From Mesostigma viride (taxonomy: Eukaryota; Streptophyta; Mesostigmatophyceae; Mesostigmatales; Mesostigmataceae), in contig RPFO01000080.1 in the NCBI GenBank assembly GCA_009746045.1, forward strand, positions 2,601,136 through 2,665,135: a stretch of DNA of 64,000 nucleotides. The letters run 5' to 3'. The position numbers and the translations under genes were made by a program. The notes beneath the pieces were generated by a model, which saw only the letters and a list, made by a program, of their open reading frames with translations, had not been told where the DNA came from and did not search any database. Shown here piece after piece: positions 12,131 through 22,316 of this stretch. Each line of letters starts with the position of its first letter. The stretch's first letter is position 1.

Positions 12131-12949
12131 GTGACGAGTCTGAAGAGGAGCCGCCAAAGGATGACGCGCATGGCGGCCCACCCAAAGGGTTTGAGGAAGA
12201 TTCGGAAGAATCGGAAGAATCGGAACCTGAGGAGGAAGCGCCACAAAGACGTGTCACAGTTACCGCAACCCAGCCCAAGCCACTAGACAAGAAAGTGCCA
12301 CCACCAAGTTGGCAGACGTGGATGGAGAATCTGGAAGGTGGGGGGGGGGAAACGGGTCGTGCCCCGCTCGCCTGTTGGATGTCCGGTTTCGGTATTGTGC
12401 AAGCACGGCGGGGAATTTTGCCAGTATCGGAAGAACCAATCCCAGCGCCTTGATACGTTGTGGAAGCCCACGTGGGCTGCTGATTCGGTGGCTAAACTCA
12501 ATGCAGACCCAATGAAGCTGGCACACATGCCTGATTTCCACGTCGACACGTTCCTGGTGCATGGAGTCGTTCGAAAGGTGGATAAAACGGGCGTGTGGTA
12601 CGTTAAATTTTGGGCAGAAGGGTGTGACGAAAAGGGAATCTGGATTAATGGGGAGGAGGGGACGATGCCCAACATAATTTTCAAGGTACAACAAGACGAG
12701 ATGCGGAACTGTTTCAAGCCACCTGAGGGAACGTATTTGGAGTGGTGGATGGACAAGGGGTACCTGGCGACCAGATCTTCCCCAGCGACCAGATCTTCCC
12801 CACGACTCCAAGAGAAGGGGGGAGACCAAGCCGCAGGGCAGGGCAAACGAAAACCTCAAGGGAAGGCTGGCGCAGATGTGCGGGAGGGGGGTGTAAAGAA
12901 GACGAGCGGACGGGCACCTGTAAAGAAACGCCTGTTAGTAGGTAGTTAG
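12131..12949 (+). CDS. Unknown gene 1, last coding exon
   Basis: Starts after a textbook acceptor (CCACACACAG|GT at 12130/12131) that pairs in phase with the donor at 12011. The first part is acidic and Glu/Ser-rich (DESEEEPPKDD, then EDSEESEESEPEEE). At a G-run near 12,343 the coding frame shifts by one. The following frame then encodes a compact-looking region with four Cys in a short interval (GCPVSVLCKHGGEFC), a Trp/Lys segment, and a basic C-terminus ending at TAG 12949. The frame change is again at a homopolymer, so either an assembly indel or decay is possible. I recognise no family, so no function is assigned. Confidence 0.5.
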
Positions 12950-13844
12950 ATAGCTTGATCTGAACTCGTGTACATTTGTAAAGATCGATCTGTACATCTG
13001 TCTCCAGAGCATTCACTTGAATATTCAAAGTTCAAGTGGGAATTACTGGTTGGGTTGTGCACAGGCTTGTGCACAATTTTGGCAATAATTATAATTCGTT
13101 CTATAAATAGAACTAGCGGGGTCGTGGAGAGGGTTGTGCAATTGTAAATTTAATCTACAACTTGTCTCACTTGCTTACCCTCCGAGTGCATGACACTTTG
13201 ACAAAAACAGCCAATTTTACCCCGACTTGAATAAATTTTAATAAATGTTAATAAATTTTAATAAATTTTAATAAATTTAAGCAATCTAGTAATGAAAAGT
13301 GCACGCGGAAAGCGCACCAGTGACCAAATTGCATGAAATGGTAATGATTTCATGTGGAAACGCATTCACAATGAGCATCAATTGTCATGTATTTGTTGAA
13401 ATGGCGTCTCCTCAAGTAATAAAATTTGGCATGGGTATTGTAGATTGATTGTGGGCCCCCCCTGTTATTGATTTGATTTATTTTTTTACGTGCTAAAAAA
13501 GACCCTTTTTAGGTCAAAATTTATCATCTACTAGTTTGAAGTACCATTTTTGGGACCCAACTAGCCAGGTTTTTTGTAAACAGTGGGAACTTAAAGAAAA
13601 TATCATGGCTGATTGAATTTGGTCTTGCCATGCACCTAGGCACTAGGTGCCATGGACCCTATGGTTTAGCGTATTATGCTGGCATCCGGTGTATAGCCAG
13701 GGGTCATGAACCCTACAGGTGGGGGGATGCATGCCCAAACATGTTGTTTTGATGCCCCAAACTCAAATCTGGACATATCATGTGCAATTACAATGTTATT
13801 ACATGAGTTCACTTTTGGGGTGGTTAGAACCGTCCGGTCCCCTT
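12950..13844. other. Gene 1 3' region and AT-rich spacer
   Basis: A TGTAA motif at about 12,975, the algal-type polyadenylation signal, fits the 3' end of gene 1. Then come AT-rich runs with repeated AATAAATTTT near 13,228-13,280, and unique sequence with no credible open frame. Confidence 0.5.
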
Positions 13845-13925
13845 AAATTAAATTAAAATAAATTAGATTAAATTAAATTAAATTAAATTATAACATGCCT
13901 CCGTTGGGAGATCATGTAGCACATA
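13845..13925 (-). mobile_element. Retroelement 3' end with TTAAA tail (minus)
   Basis: On the minus strand this reads GATCTCCCAACGGAG, then GCATGTTATAA, then repeated TTTAA. The same end occurs in plus orientation at 18,225-18,290. The hairpin CTCCC-AA-CGGAG followed by a short-repeat tail is the shared 3' signature of retroelements in this window. The body of this copy is missing. Confidence 0.6.
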
Positions 13926-13999
13926 TTCCAGGATGCAGGATTTAGCGCAATATCATAAAACGCAGCGCAGGCAGGGATCGTATTTTCCGGAAACTAGCC

Positions 14000-15396
14000 A
14001 TGGTGGAATCACCGTCAGCCGCCTCCCACTCCCCCGCCGATGGGGAGGATTCAGCGCCTCACACCATCACGCAACTAGTAGTCGACGCTGTGGACACCAT
14101 TGCGACCCAGCCATCGCCTGCTGAAGCCGCCATTAACGTTTCGTCTAAGCGGCATTGCGCCGGCCCCGCCGACGAGATGGACAGCCAGATCCCTCCGCCT
14201 GCGGCTCCTTTTTCCAGCGAGGTTTTCCGTGAGGACGACCCCCTTGACGACGACGACGACGACGACGCCATTGACGACGCTGTGTTTAACCCAGCGGACT
14301 TCATGCCTGGCGAGGCTGTCGCCGAACACCGGTTTTTTTCGCTTACCGCCGAGCAGGCGCAGGCTATCCTGCGCCACCTGCACGCCAACGACAAGGAGAT
14401 ATATTTTCCCAGCACGCCTGGCGGGACCATTACTATGGCGGATCTCGCCGACCTGGAGCTGCCACAGCTTCGTCTTTCTGTTTTTCTGAGCTACGCGAAG
14501 GCCCCTTGCCTCCGGGCACTTGTTGCCGCTTTCGAGGATGCCGATGGCACCGCCAATACCCCCATTGCTTCCCCGGACGCTGAACCCTGCGCCAGCTCAA
14601 CCAGAAAGTCGACGACATGGCCGCCGTCAACTCGGCGCCCTATCCATTGCTATCCGGCGGCGCCAAGACACTGCTGAGCTCTACTCCAGCATTGCCGAGG
14701 TCAAGGCCGCCATGACCAGCCCGCCCCAGCTAGCCGCCCCCGCACCCCGACCAGCTACGCTAACATGGTGAAACAGACCGACATTGCCAACCTGATGGAG
14801 GATGCCGCACGCAGGGGGGCTGCAGCCCACAAGACTGCTGTCGAGGAGGACCAGCGCTCACGCAGTATAGTGGTCCGGTATCATTCCAGGTCGCGCAGCA
14901 GCCAGAAACGGACCTGATGCTAGCGCAACGCCTGTATCACAGCCTCATCGTGGGCCGGCTGCATCTGGGCAACGAACGCATCCGCATTGAGTCGGCAGCC
15001 TGGATGGCGGGCCAGCCTGGCCCCATCCGGGTGACCTTCGCGAATGTGGCCAGCAAGGTGAAGGTACTCCAGGCCCGCAAGCTCCTAGCGGGGAGAAACG
15101 CGCCGAGCCTCGACGACCTCCTCTCCCCGGCCCAGCTAGTCATCAAGAACGGTCTGCTGGGCAGCGACGTGGCGATCAAGGCCAGGCATGACGGCCAGAA
15201 GGTCTACGTCCGCCTCGTCCACGACACCCCCGTGCTCTTCATCAACGGCCAGCGCACGGATGTGCAGGCTCCTAACAAGCGGGCACAAGCCGGGCCGTAC
15301 CAGGCACGCCCCAGCTGCGTCATCATCGTCTACGCACGTCCCGGGCATGGATGGCGCCCGGTAAGGGCACACCCTCGCAGCCTCGCGGTACAATAG
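14000..15396 (+). pseudogene. LINE ORF1-like nucleic-acid-binding protein, frameshifted
   Basis: Three open segments in different frames (14,000-14,677; about 14,520-14,880; 14,890-15,396) read as one protein. The N-terminal part is Ser/Pro/Ala-rich with an Asp tract (DDDDDDD near 14,250). The middle has a helical Ala/Lys/Glu stretch. The C-terminal part follows the RRM-plus-CTD pattern of L1-type ORF1p: a SIVVRY strand, LYHSLIVGRL, then GPIRVTFANVASKVKVLQAR, which matches the family's conserved P-I-x-V-x-F followed by a Lys/Arg helix. Such proteins bind element RNA as chaperones. At least three frame changes make this copy inactive. Confidence 0.55.
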
Positions 15397-15657
15397 GCTT
15401 TGGGCATAGCCTTTAATAAACAAGCCCCTTTCCATCCTCATGTTGCACCGTGCGAGCATGATTAGGATGCAAGGTCGCCAGGCACGCCACGGTCAACCTT
15501 CCCGCCAATTTACCAGCCACACACGCCTCTTGGCCCGCCTTGAGCGGGATGAGGCCCTGTCGACACGCCGGCGACCCCAGCCAGGACGGAGACGACGCAT
15601 ATCCGCCCTGAAAGAAAGACTCCATGCGTTGACAAGCATTAACCCCAATCGCCACCC

Positions 15658-15766
15658 TCCCCCCCCCCCCCCCCCCCCCCCCCCCACCACCACCTCCAGC
15701 ACTACCCTTCTCCACCCCCACCCCCACCCCCACCCCCACCCCCACCCCCACCCCCACCCCCACCCC
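15658..15766. repeat. Poly-C and (CCCCCA)n microsatellite
   Basis: A C-run of about 26, a short ACC-rich spacer, then about 8 copies of CCCCCA. It lies in the 3' untranslated part of the ORF1-only LINE. ATCC tandem copies follow at about 15,811-15,824. Confidence 0.9.
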
Positions 15767-15974
15767 CCCGCTTGTAGATAGATTAGACCGGTAGCCGGAC
15801 TGTTTGCACCCATCCATCCATCCATCGGGGTTAATGCTCCGTGACTCCCCAACGGGAGCACGAGTCTAATTAATTAATTAATTAATTCCAGGTTGGATGG
15901 GTGGGTGGAGTGGAGGAAGCCGCGTAATCGAACTAACCTAACTCTAAGCTATATCTAGTCTAGAAAAACCTATC

Positions 15975-16560
15975 TAGCTTTCCCATGTGCAAAGGCTTAA
16001 ATGCGCCACAGGGCCCGGTATTGGCGTAAAGCGTGCTGGCAGGCGAGGGAGATACGGTGGTCCACGTCTGCCTTGCAGCTGGGGAGTAAGCTACCCAGCA
16101 ACTTGACGCGGTCCCGATACAGCTGACTCGAGAGCCATCAAGGAGAAAGAGGTCGGGCGGGGCTGAGTGAGTCCAATCGCCAGAGCCTCTGTCAAGATTT
16201 TGCTGACCTCAATTAAGCCCCACCGCACGGGCCTCGATTGCCAGGCAGTCACGCCACGTCTGCACGTGCTCAGTGCCCTCAAAGAGGGTGTTGTCGTCTG
16301 CATAGATGATGTCCGCCAGCCGAATCTCCATTTCCGCCCCGCCATGCCAGAAACGGTTGGCAACCTGCACCCCTGGTTCCCTACCCACAATGCGAGCAAA
16401 CCGCTTGCGCGCCTAAATCATTACGTATTCGACCACAATAATGAACAGGTAGGGCGACAGCACGCAGCCCTGCCACACACCCTTCTGTAAAGGGCATGGT
16501 GGTGTGGTCCCGTAGGACTAGTGCGCACCGAAGTGGTGGACCCTTCATACAGGTGGCGGG
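15975..16560 (-). pseudogene. LINE reverse transcriptase fragment (motif B and YADD)
   Basis: Read on the minus strand, different frames give the RT motif GVWQGCVLSPYLF (about 16,450-16,490), then the catalytic IIYADDNTLFEGTEH (about 16,265-16,310), then ALRQYRALWR (about 16,020-16,060). This is the palm-to-thumb order of a non-LTR RT. Frame changes and stops show it is dead. The 3' segment at 15,990-16,080 is nearly identical to 18,050-18,125, so two copies of one family lie here. Confidence 0.7.
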
Positions 16561-16867
16561 CGGATGACAGCAATAAGGGCTGGGATCCTTGGGTGTGCAG
16601 TGTTGACTAGCTTTGATGAACCTTGGACCCTGACAGCCCACTTAGTTATGTGGGGCTCGCTGTATAGAGGGTTAGCCTTGCTACATGACAATCTGCTTCT
16701 TGCATGCCCTGATCAAGTGCTCAGTGAGAGCTGTCAGTATTTGGTACCATGGATTCCTGTGCCGTGCAGTAGACAGTGGATGAACCTTTATCCCTGGGAA
16801 TTAATGTCAGGCTTATCGATCTTTCATCCGTGGACTCATAGCTGAGGGAGGGTGGTGTCCCAGAACA
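16561..16867. other. Spacer between retroelement fragments
   Basis: Unique, low-information sequence. I see no credible gene or repeat in it. Confidence 0.4.
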
Positions 16868-17057
16868 TTAATTAATTAATTAATTAAAATCATAGCTCCG
16901 TGGGGAGCATATGTAACAATGAGCCCTGAGAAACGGGCATCACCATTCATCTTCATCATCCTGAACGACTCGAACACGCGGACAAGATAACGGCAGGCTC
17001 GAGCTACCATGGTCCAGATTCTCCCGATTTCTGGCCATGCGCTGGTTGTCTCCTTGA
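16868..17057 (-). mobile_element. Retroelement 3' end with (TTAAT)n tail (minus)
   Basis: The minus strand reads a 119-bp block (17,057-16,939), then the hairpin GCTCCCCACGGAGC, then (TTAAT)n ending at 16,868. The 119-bp block recurs at 18,889-19,007 and, more diverged, at 43,310-43,390, so it is a conserved part of this family's 3' region. Confidence 0.6.
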
Positions 17058-17514
17058 TCTATGGGTTTGTAATACAACCAGGGCGACAACCTGCAGGTGT
17101 AGGATGTACAACTATCACCTGCTCTGGGTGCACAAGGTGCACCTGCACCGCCATGATGGTTCATGCCTCCTAAACAAGCACAAGCACACAAGGCGGCTTG
17201 AGGAGAGGGCCTAGAAGGCCTGCATATGACATATGGGGTGGAAGTTATGTGTAGGCTATAGCTGGTGTACACATGGCATCTCAGCAGAGTAACTCCCTGC
17301 ATAGGCATAGCATGGCTGAATTCTGACTGCAACATCCATGGGAGGTCCCATTGTTGGCATGGCGTAGCTAAATAATGAAAGCATCATCCATGGGGGTCAT
17401 TGTGGGCGCACATGCGCGTGGGCCACATGCTACTAGGCTAAGCCTGACTAATCTACACTACTGGTATATGTTCCCTAGTCTGAGGTGGCAGGAGGTGCCT
17501 GCAAGGGCTTGTGG
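17058..17514. other. Intergenic spacer
   Basis: No supported gene. The sequence GTGGGCGCACATGCGCGTGG near 17,402 has partial symmetry. I see nothing else. Confidence 0.4.
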
Positions 17515-18175
17515 TCAACGTGGATGACCGCCCCCCTCCAGTATACTGGCTTCCCCCTTGCGCTCTGCCGGAGCTGAAGGTAGGTCGGCCATAGCTCGAG
17601 TCGCCGCTGTTGCTGGGCCAGGGTCAAGTCGTCGTCCAGCGTACGTAAAGCGAGTCCCCGAGAGCTTCTTGCGGCATTTAAGGAATGTCACCATGTACTT
17701 AAAGGCCGGTGAGGAGCCGCACGGGTGCCAGGCCAGCCTTACCCCGCGCGCGGGGGAGGCGGACAGCCGACATCTGCAGCTCACCAGTGAGTTGCATGGG
17801 GGCAAGAATGTCGCGCTTAAATGCCGTGAGAAGGCTAGTCGGGGTCTCACCTGCCGGCTGGTACTTCGACGTCGAAGTGCTTGACGATGACATTGTGGCT
17901 GAGCTTGTCGAGCTTGGCCTCCTCGCGAAGGTCGATGCATGTTGGTGACCGCGCCGTCCGCTACGTCAGCGGTGAGGGTCCACGTCTCGGCCCCGTACGT
18001 AAGAACAGGAAGGACCAGGACCTTAAACAGTTCCTGTTTCTCTAGCTTGCCCAAGGGCTTGCGCCACAGGGCCCGGTATTGGCGTAAAGCGTGCCAGGCG
18101 AGGGAGATATGGTGGTCCACATCGGCCTCGTCATCGGCGTTTTGATGAGTAGTGTAGTTAGGATTTTCTAGATAG
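17515..18175 (-). pseudogene. LINE reverse transcriptase thumb/C-terminal fragment
   Basis: The minus-strand frame contains SLAWHALRQYRALWRKP, then KQELFKVLVLPVLTYGAETW, the typical post-palm segment of non-LTR RTs (A-x-x-A-W ... L-Y-G-A-E-T-W). The frame then changes, and a second frame continues the family sequence to about 17,515. There is no palm domain. It is a truncated, frameshifted copy related to the fragment at 15,975-16,560. Confidence 0.7.
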
Positions 18176-18224
18176 CTTAGAGTTAGGATAGTAGTTCGAT
18201 CACGCGGCTTCCTCCACCCCATCC

Positions 18225-18290
18225 ATCATGGAATATGTGCTACATGATCTCCCCACGGAGGCATGTTATAATTTAATTTAATTTTTTTTA
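18225..18290 (+). mobile_element. Retroelement 3' end with TTTAA tail (plus)
   Basis: Reads GATCTCCCCACGGAGGCATG, then TTATAATTTAATTTAA. It is the same end as the minus-strand copy at 13,845-13,925. Confidence 0.6.
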
Positions 18291-20640
18291 ATCGGCCTCG
18301 TGTGTCTACAAGGGGTGTGGTTCCCTAAATCACGTGCTGTGGAATCTCTATCTCAACGTTGCCCGGATACTTGAAGATCTGTGACTCAGGAAGGCAACCC
18401 AGGTAAAGATCTTTCATATTTAGACTATCGCATAGTATCTCCGCACATCTGAACCCTGTGATGCCAGATCTCCTTTGCGGCCGTTCCGAGCTTGGCACTG
18501 GATTCGTTGCCCACATCGTCGCGTCGCTGCAGCAACACGATGTTTTCTGGCATCCGCGGGCTTTTGGTTCCCGCCGCACATTTGAAAGTGCTGTCCTCCG
18601 GCTTTTTGCCTTTGCACTGTGTGCAGTTCTTGGACGTTTGGAATCATGGCATGGCTAACATGATGACTGACTAGCTACCTTTTCTGTGGTTTTCCATTTG
18701 CGGGTATTTCCTCGTAAATGGTGGGAGAGCGATCGCAGCAATGGTGCTCACCACTAGACACTCCCGGCCAGTTAGGCTCGAAACACACGCCCTGATCAAG
18801 CATGCTGTTCCGGCCCCACCGTCTAGGTCATCTAGTCGCTCTACACGTACGCCAGCCATAATTTCAATGCACAAGGATACACATTTCCATCACCATTCAT
18901 CTTCATCATCCTGAACGACTCGAACACGCAGACAAGATAACGGCAGGCTCGAGCTACCATGGTCCGGATTCTCCCGATTTCTGGCCTGCGCTGGTTGTCT
19001 CCTTGATATTTAGACTATGGACGATGTTGATGATCATTTTTAGTCGTTACACCCTCCCACTGAGGACTTATGCTCACGTGTCTAACTAATCCTCTAATTA
19101 ATCCTCTATCGAGATATATTGTTGGAGGCGATTTTCTATTAGCGTTAATTTGTAGTATTGTATACGGGAACATGTCAAGGGTGAAGGAAAGAACTGAAGT
19201 CGCGGAAGTGTCGCGGAGACGTTTCTAGATCGATTGTGCATTCGGCGGAAGCGGCAGAGAAGCGGTTGACTGGTAGTACTGTTCGACGGTGTTGGACGGA
19301 ATTTCCGGTCCGCCACGCGGACTTTGCATCTCATGTTGTACATGGCCCTAGTTGCGTCGCACTGCGCTGTGGCGAACTTATTCTCCGCCGTGGGATTGCA
19401 CCGTCGATGTCGTCGATGCTCGTCGATCGTGAACCCAACGCAAGCCATGTACGAAAAGAAGTAGAAAATGGCGCAGCACCAACCAAAATTGATCAAAAGA
19501 GCCAGTCTCTGCCTTTGTTGTTAGTTTGAGCACCCTGGCATGTTGTGGAGGCAGGCCCTGGCATACACGCAAACGCTGGCATAGTAATGAAATTAGATTA
19601 TATCATTAAAATTAGACAGCCTTTTACGAGCAAACAAGCAGTCGTTTGCCGTACATCGAGGTATCTCAAGGTAGCACTGAGACCCTCTGACAAGATCCCT
19701 GCATGTCCCGTCCCGCCACATTGTGGCAAGAGGTAGGCCATAAACTGGAAAGACAACAATACAGTGAAAATACGTAACGATGAAGAGTTGTGTGTACAAT
19801 GCAAACAAACCTGAAAAGTATTCGACAAGTACCAAAATATAGTGAAGATACGTAACCATGAAGACTAGTGTGCACAATGCAAACAAACATGGAAAGTATC
19901 TGCCTAGGTTCGCACGCAGATGGACATGCGAAACCTAGAACATATATGATGTACAATGTCAAATGCCCAGCACGCGGAGCCCAGGGTTTGATCATGCAGA
20001 GCGACTGACACATGCCGATCAAGCCTGCAACTTCAACCGACCATTCGCAGACGCGCCAAGTGAACTTCAGCTCCCGTCAATTCGAAGCAGCGGCGTCACA
20101 CAGCTATGCCAATCACATAGTTGATCCGTGGCTGGCCCTCCCCACCCGGCTCCCATGCCCCCGACATCGACAACCTTTTTTAATACCCCGCAAACGAGCA
20201 GAGCTTCTGTGAAGCACCTCCCGGTCGGCCCCTGCGTCCCCCCCTTGCGCCCAGACCTCCTTCCCTTTCTCCATCCTCCTTCCTTCACCCTTCAGCCAGC
20301 TCCTCTAATTCTTGCCCCCCACTTGCTCTTCCGCAGAAGTGCGTCTCCCCTGAGCTTCGTGCTCTTACCCGCAAGGGTGTGATTTGGATCCATATCCGCA
20401 CGTTAGGGGCCCTGGGAGAAAAGACAGTAATCCTGCCCATCCACTTCTTGCCGTTCTTCTTGCGCAAGGGTGGCCCTCCCTTCCTGCCCTCCTTCTCCCC
20501 CTCAATGATTCCCCTTTCCCCTTCCTGCTCAAGAAGGAACTGCTAAATAAGGGTCGCCCACCACTTCTTCCCCTTCTCTCTGTCTTGCGCAGACGTCTCC
20601 CTCCCCTCGACCTCTCGCCCTTTTCACACTTCTCCCCCCG
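18291..20640. other. Gene-poor region with one interspersed repeat copy
   Basis: The only clear repeat is 18,889-19,007, about 95% identical to 16,939-17,057. A minus-strand stretch at 18,400-18,650 contains a CTQCKG-type Cys pair but is broken by stops. Short open frames at 19,100-20,020 look random. The last part, next to 20,640, is pyrimidine-rich and is probably the 3' UTR of the minus-strand membrane-protein gene. Confidence 0.4.
18889..19007. repeat. 119-bp interspersed repeat, second copy
   Basis: Near-identical to 16,939-17,057 (both contain CGGCAGGCTCGAGCTACCAT). It probably derives from the 3' region of the hairpin-tailed retroelement family, here without the tail. Confidence 0.75.
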
Positions 20641-20642
20641 TT

Positions 20643-22316
20643 CTACTTCTTTCCCTTCTTGCTCTTCTTGCGCTCGAGCGTGATCATCTCGGGCGTGGCC
20701 GGCTCCGACGTGTCCAGCACAGGCGTGTCGCCCTCGCTGCCCAAGCGGTCCGACATGCCCGCCGGCGAGATCGGGGGGATGCCCGCCATGCCGCCGCGCA
20801 GGCTGCTGCCCACGACGCCCCGCGAGCTCCCGCTGCTGGCGCCCGCGCCGCGGATCGACTTCTTGGCCTTGGGCAGCTGCGGTGCCATGCCGGTGCCTGC
20901 CCGCATGCTACCCCCCGCGGCGCCCACGATGCTTGGCATTGCAACACGTGGCGACATGGCCCACATCTCCCCGCCCAGGCCGCCCGCGAGGGGAGACATG
21001 CCCCCGGCGCCCGCGCGCGGGGTGACGGCAGAGAAGGGCGTCGCCGTCCCGCTGCCCTGCCCGCCGATGTTCGACGACCAGGCCGCAAACCAGCGCTCGA
21101 AGTCCGCCATCGACTCCTGGCGCAGGCGGCCATCGGCCGACTGCCAGGACAGGGTCGTCTGAGGGATCGTGTCGAACGTGATGTCCTCGCCCGGCGCGGT
21201 TCCCGCGAGCGGCTGCGCGGTGCGGAACGAGGCCGACCCAGAGAATCCAGGGTCCCCCATCGCGGCCATGGAGGTGCGCACGCCGCGCGCGCCAGGGGAC
21301 ATGGGCATCATGCCCATCCCAGGGACAAAGTCCGGCTCGTCCATCGGGGACATCGTGCGGCGGCCGCCCGAGGACATCGGCGGGCGCAGCGAGGGCGTCG
21401 CCTGCGAGCCCGACGAGGGGCCACCTGAGGACGCGTACGGCGTCTGGTTCATCGAGAAGGGCGTCTTGGGCGTCATTCCTGGCTGGTTGACGTGGTAGAT
21501 CACGTTGCCCGCAGCGCGCAGCTCCCGCGTCTCCCGCTTGCGCTTGCGGTCGAGCACGGCCAGGACGAGGATGCAGGCAAGGGCCATGAGCGCGATGGCG
21601 GCCGCGATGATCCCGATCAGTGCGCCCAGCGTGGCGCCCGACTTCTTGGCTTTAGGCTGCTCGATCACGCCGCCGCCGCCGCCGCCATTGTTCCCGCCCC
21701 CGTTGTCGATGACTCCGGAGCCGTTGCTGGGGGGGGACGGGGCCGGGCGGGGGGGCGGGGATGGCGGCGGGGACGGGCGGAATGCGGATTCGTCGAGGAA
21801 GACGCGGGGGACACAGCGGTCGCGCAGGGTGTCGAGATACCAGCCGAGATCACACTCGCCACAGTCGGAGCCGACATAGCCGGCGAAGCACTCGCAGAGG
21901 GCCGTGTCGTGGACGCAGCGCCCGTGGCCGCCGCACGGGAGGTCGGACCAGGAGGGCGCCAGGCACTCGCGGAGGATGTATGGGCAGTCAGCCGCGCAGC
22001 AGGCCACGTCGTCGGCGGCGACGCACCGTTCACCCACCTCGCAGATGCCGTTCCCGCAGATACCGTGCGTGCTCGGGTCGTGGGTGGCCAGCAGGCGCAG
22101 CAGCAGCGTGTCGATGTCGCGCGTGCCGCCGCGCGTGGGGTCCGACCGCATGCGCTCGAGCGCCTCCAGCACCTGCTCGATGGTCACGGGCTCCACGCCC
22201 GAGGATGCAGGCGGCGGGTTGACGGAGAAGTCGACGGCGAGGGTGAGGGATTCGGCCAGGTGGCGTGCACGCGGGCGGTGGACGCCGCTGGCGTCGGCGA
22301 GGGCCTCCCGACGGGC
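20643..22316 (-). CDS. Membrane-protein exon 7 (EGF-like, TM, tail)
   Basis: 1,674 bp, acceptor GCTGCAG|GCC, stop codon at 20,643-20,645. It encodes the second EGF-like module, the Pro-rich and Gly/Asn-rich linkers, the transmembrane helix (LGALIGIIAAAIALMALACI) and the cytoplasmic tail, which ends in KKSKKGKK. Confidence 0.85.
   Translation of the reverse strand, partial: ARREALADASGVHRPRARHLAESLTLAVDFSVNPPPASSGVEPVTIEQVLEALERMRSDPTRGGTRDIDTLLLRLLATHDPSTHGICGNGICEVGERCVAADDVACCAADCPYILRECLAPSWSDLPCGGHGRCVHDTALCECFAGYVGSDCGECDLGWYLDTLRDRCVPRVFLDESAFRPSPPPSPPPRPAPSPPSNGSGVIDNGGGNNGGGGGGVIEQPKAKKSGATLGALIGIIAAAIALMALACILVLAVLDRKRKRETRELRAAGNVIYHVNQPGMTPKTPFSMNQTPYASSGGPSSGSQATPSLRPPMSSGGRRTMSPMDEPDFVPGMGMMPMSPGARGVRTSMAAMGDPGFSGSASFRTAQPLAGTAPGEDITFDTIPQTTLSWQSADGRLRQESMADFERWFAAWSSNIGGQGSGTATPFSAVTPRAGAGGMSPLAGGLGGEMWAMSPRVAMPSIVGAAGGSMRAGTGMAPQLPKAKKSIRGAGASSGSSRGVVGSSLRGGMAGIPPISPAGMSDRLGSEGDTPVLDTSEPATPEMITLERKKSKKGKK

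Larger units (their letters stand above)
13932..15884 (+). mobile_element. ORF1-only non-LTR retrotransposon (internally deleted LINE)
   Basis: About 1.95 kb, flanked by an 8-bp direct repeat ATTCCAGG (13,924-13,931 and 15,885-15,892) that is a candidate target-site duplication. It encodes a degraded LINE ORF1 protein (14,000-15,396) but no reverse transcriptase. It ends in the hairpin GACTCCCCAACGGGAG, then CACGAGTC, then (TAAT)n at about 15,838-15,884. This 3' end is almost identical to that of the 239-bp retroposon at 55,297-55,535. The absence of ORF2 suggests a non-autonomous family mobilised in trans. Confidence 0.6.

Noticed and set aside
18325-18650. Transposase-like Cys-rich fragment on the minus strand
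   Set aside because: Only one Cys pair is visible and the frame is broken within about 80 codons; not enough to assign.
19098-19529. Overlapping short frames on both strands
   Set aside because: Neither shows protein-like composition or a recognisable motif.
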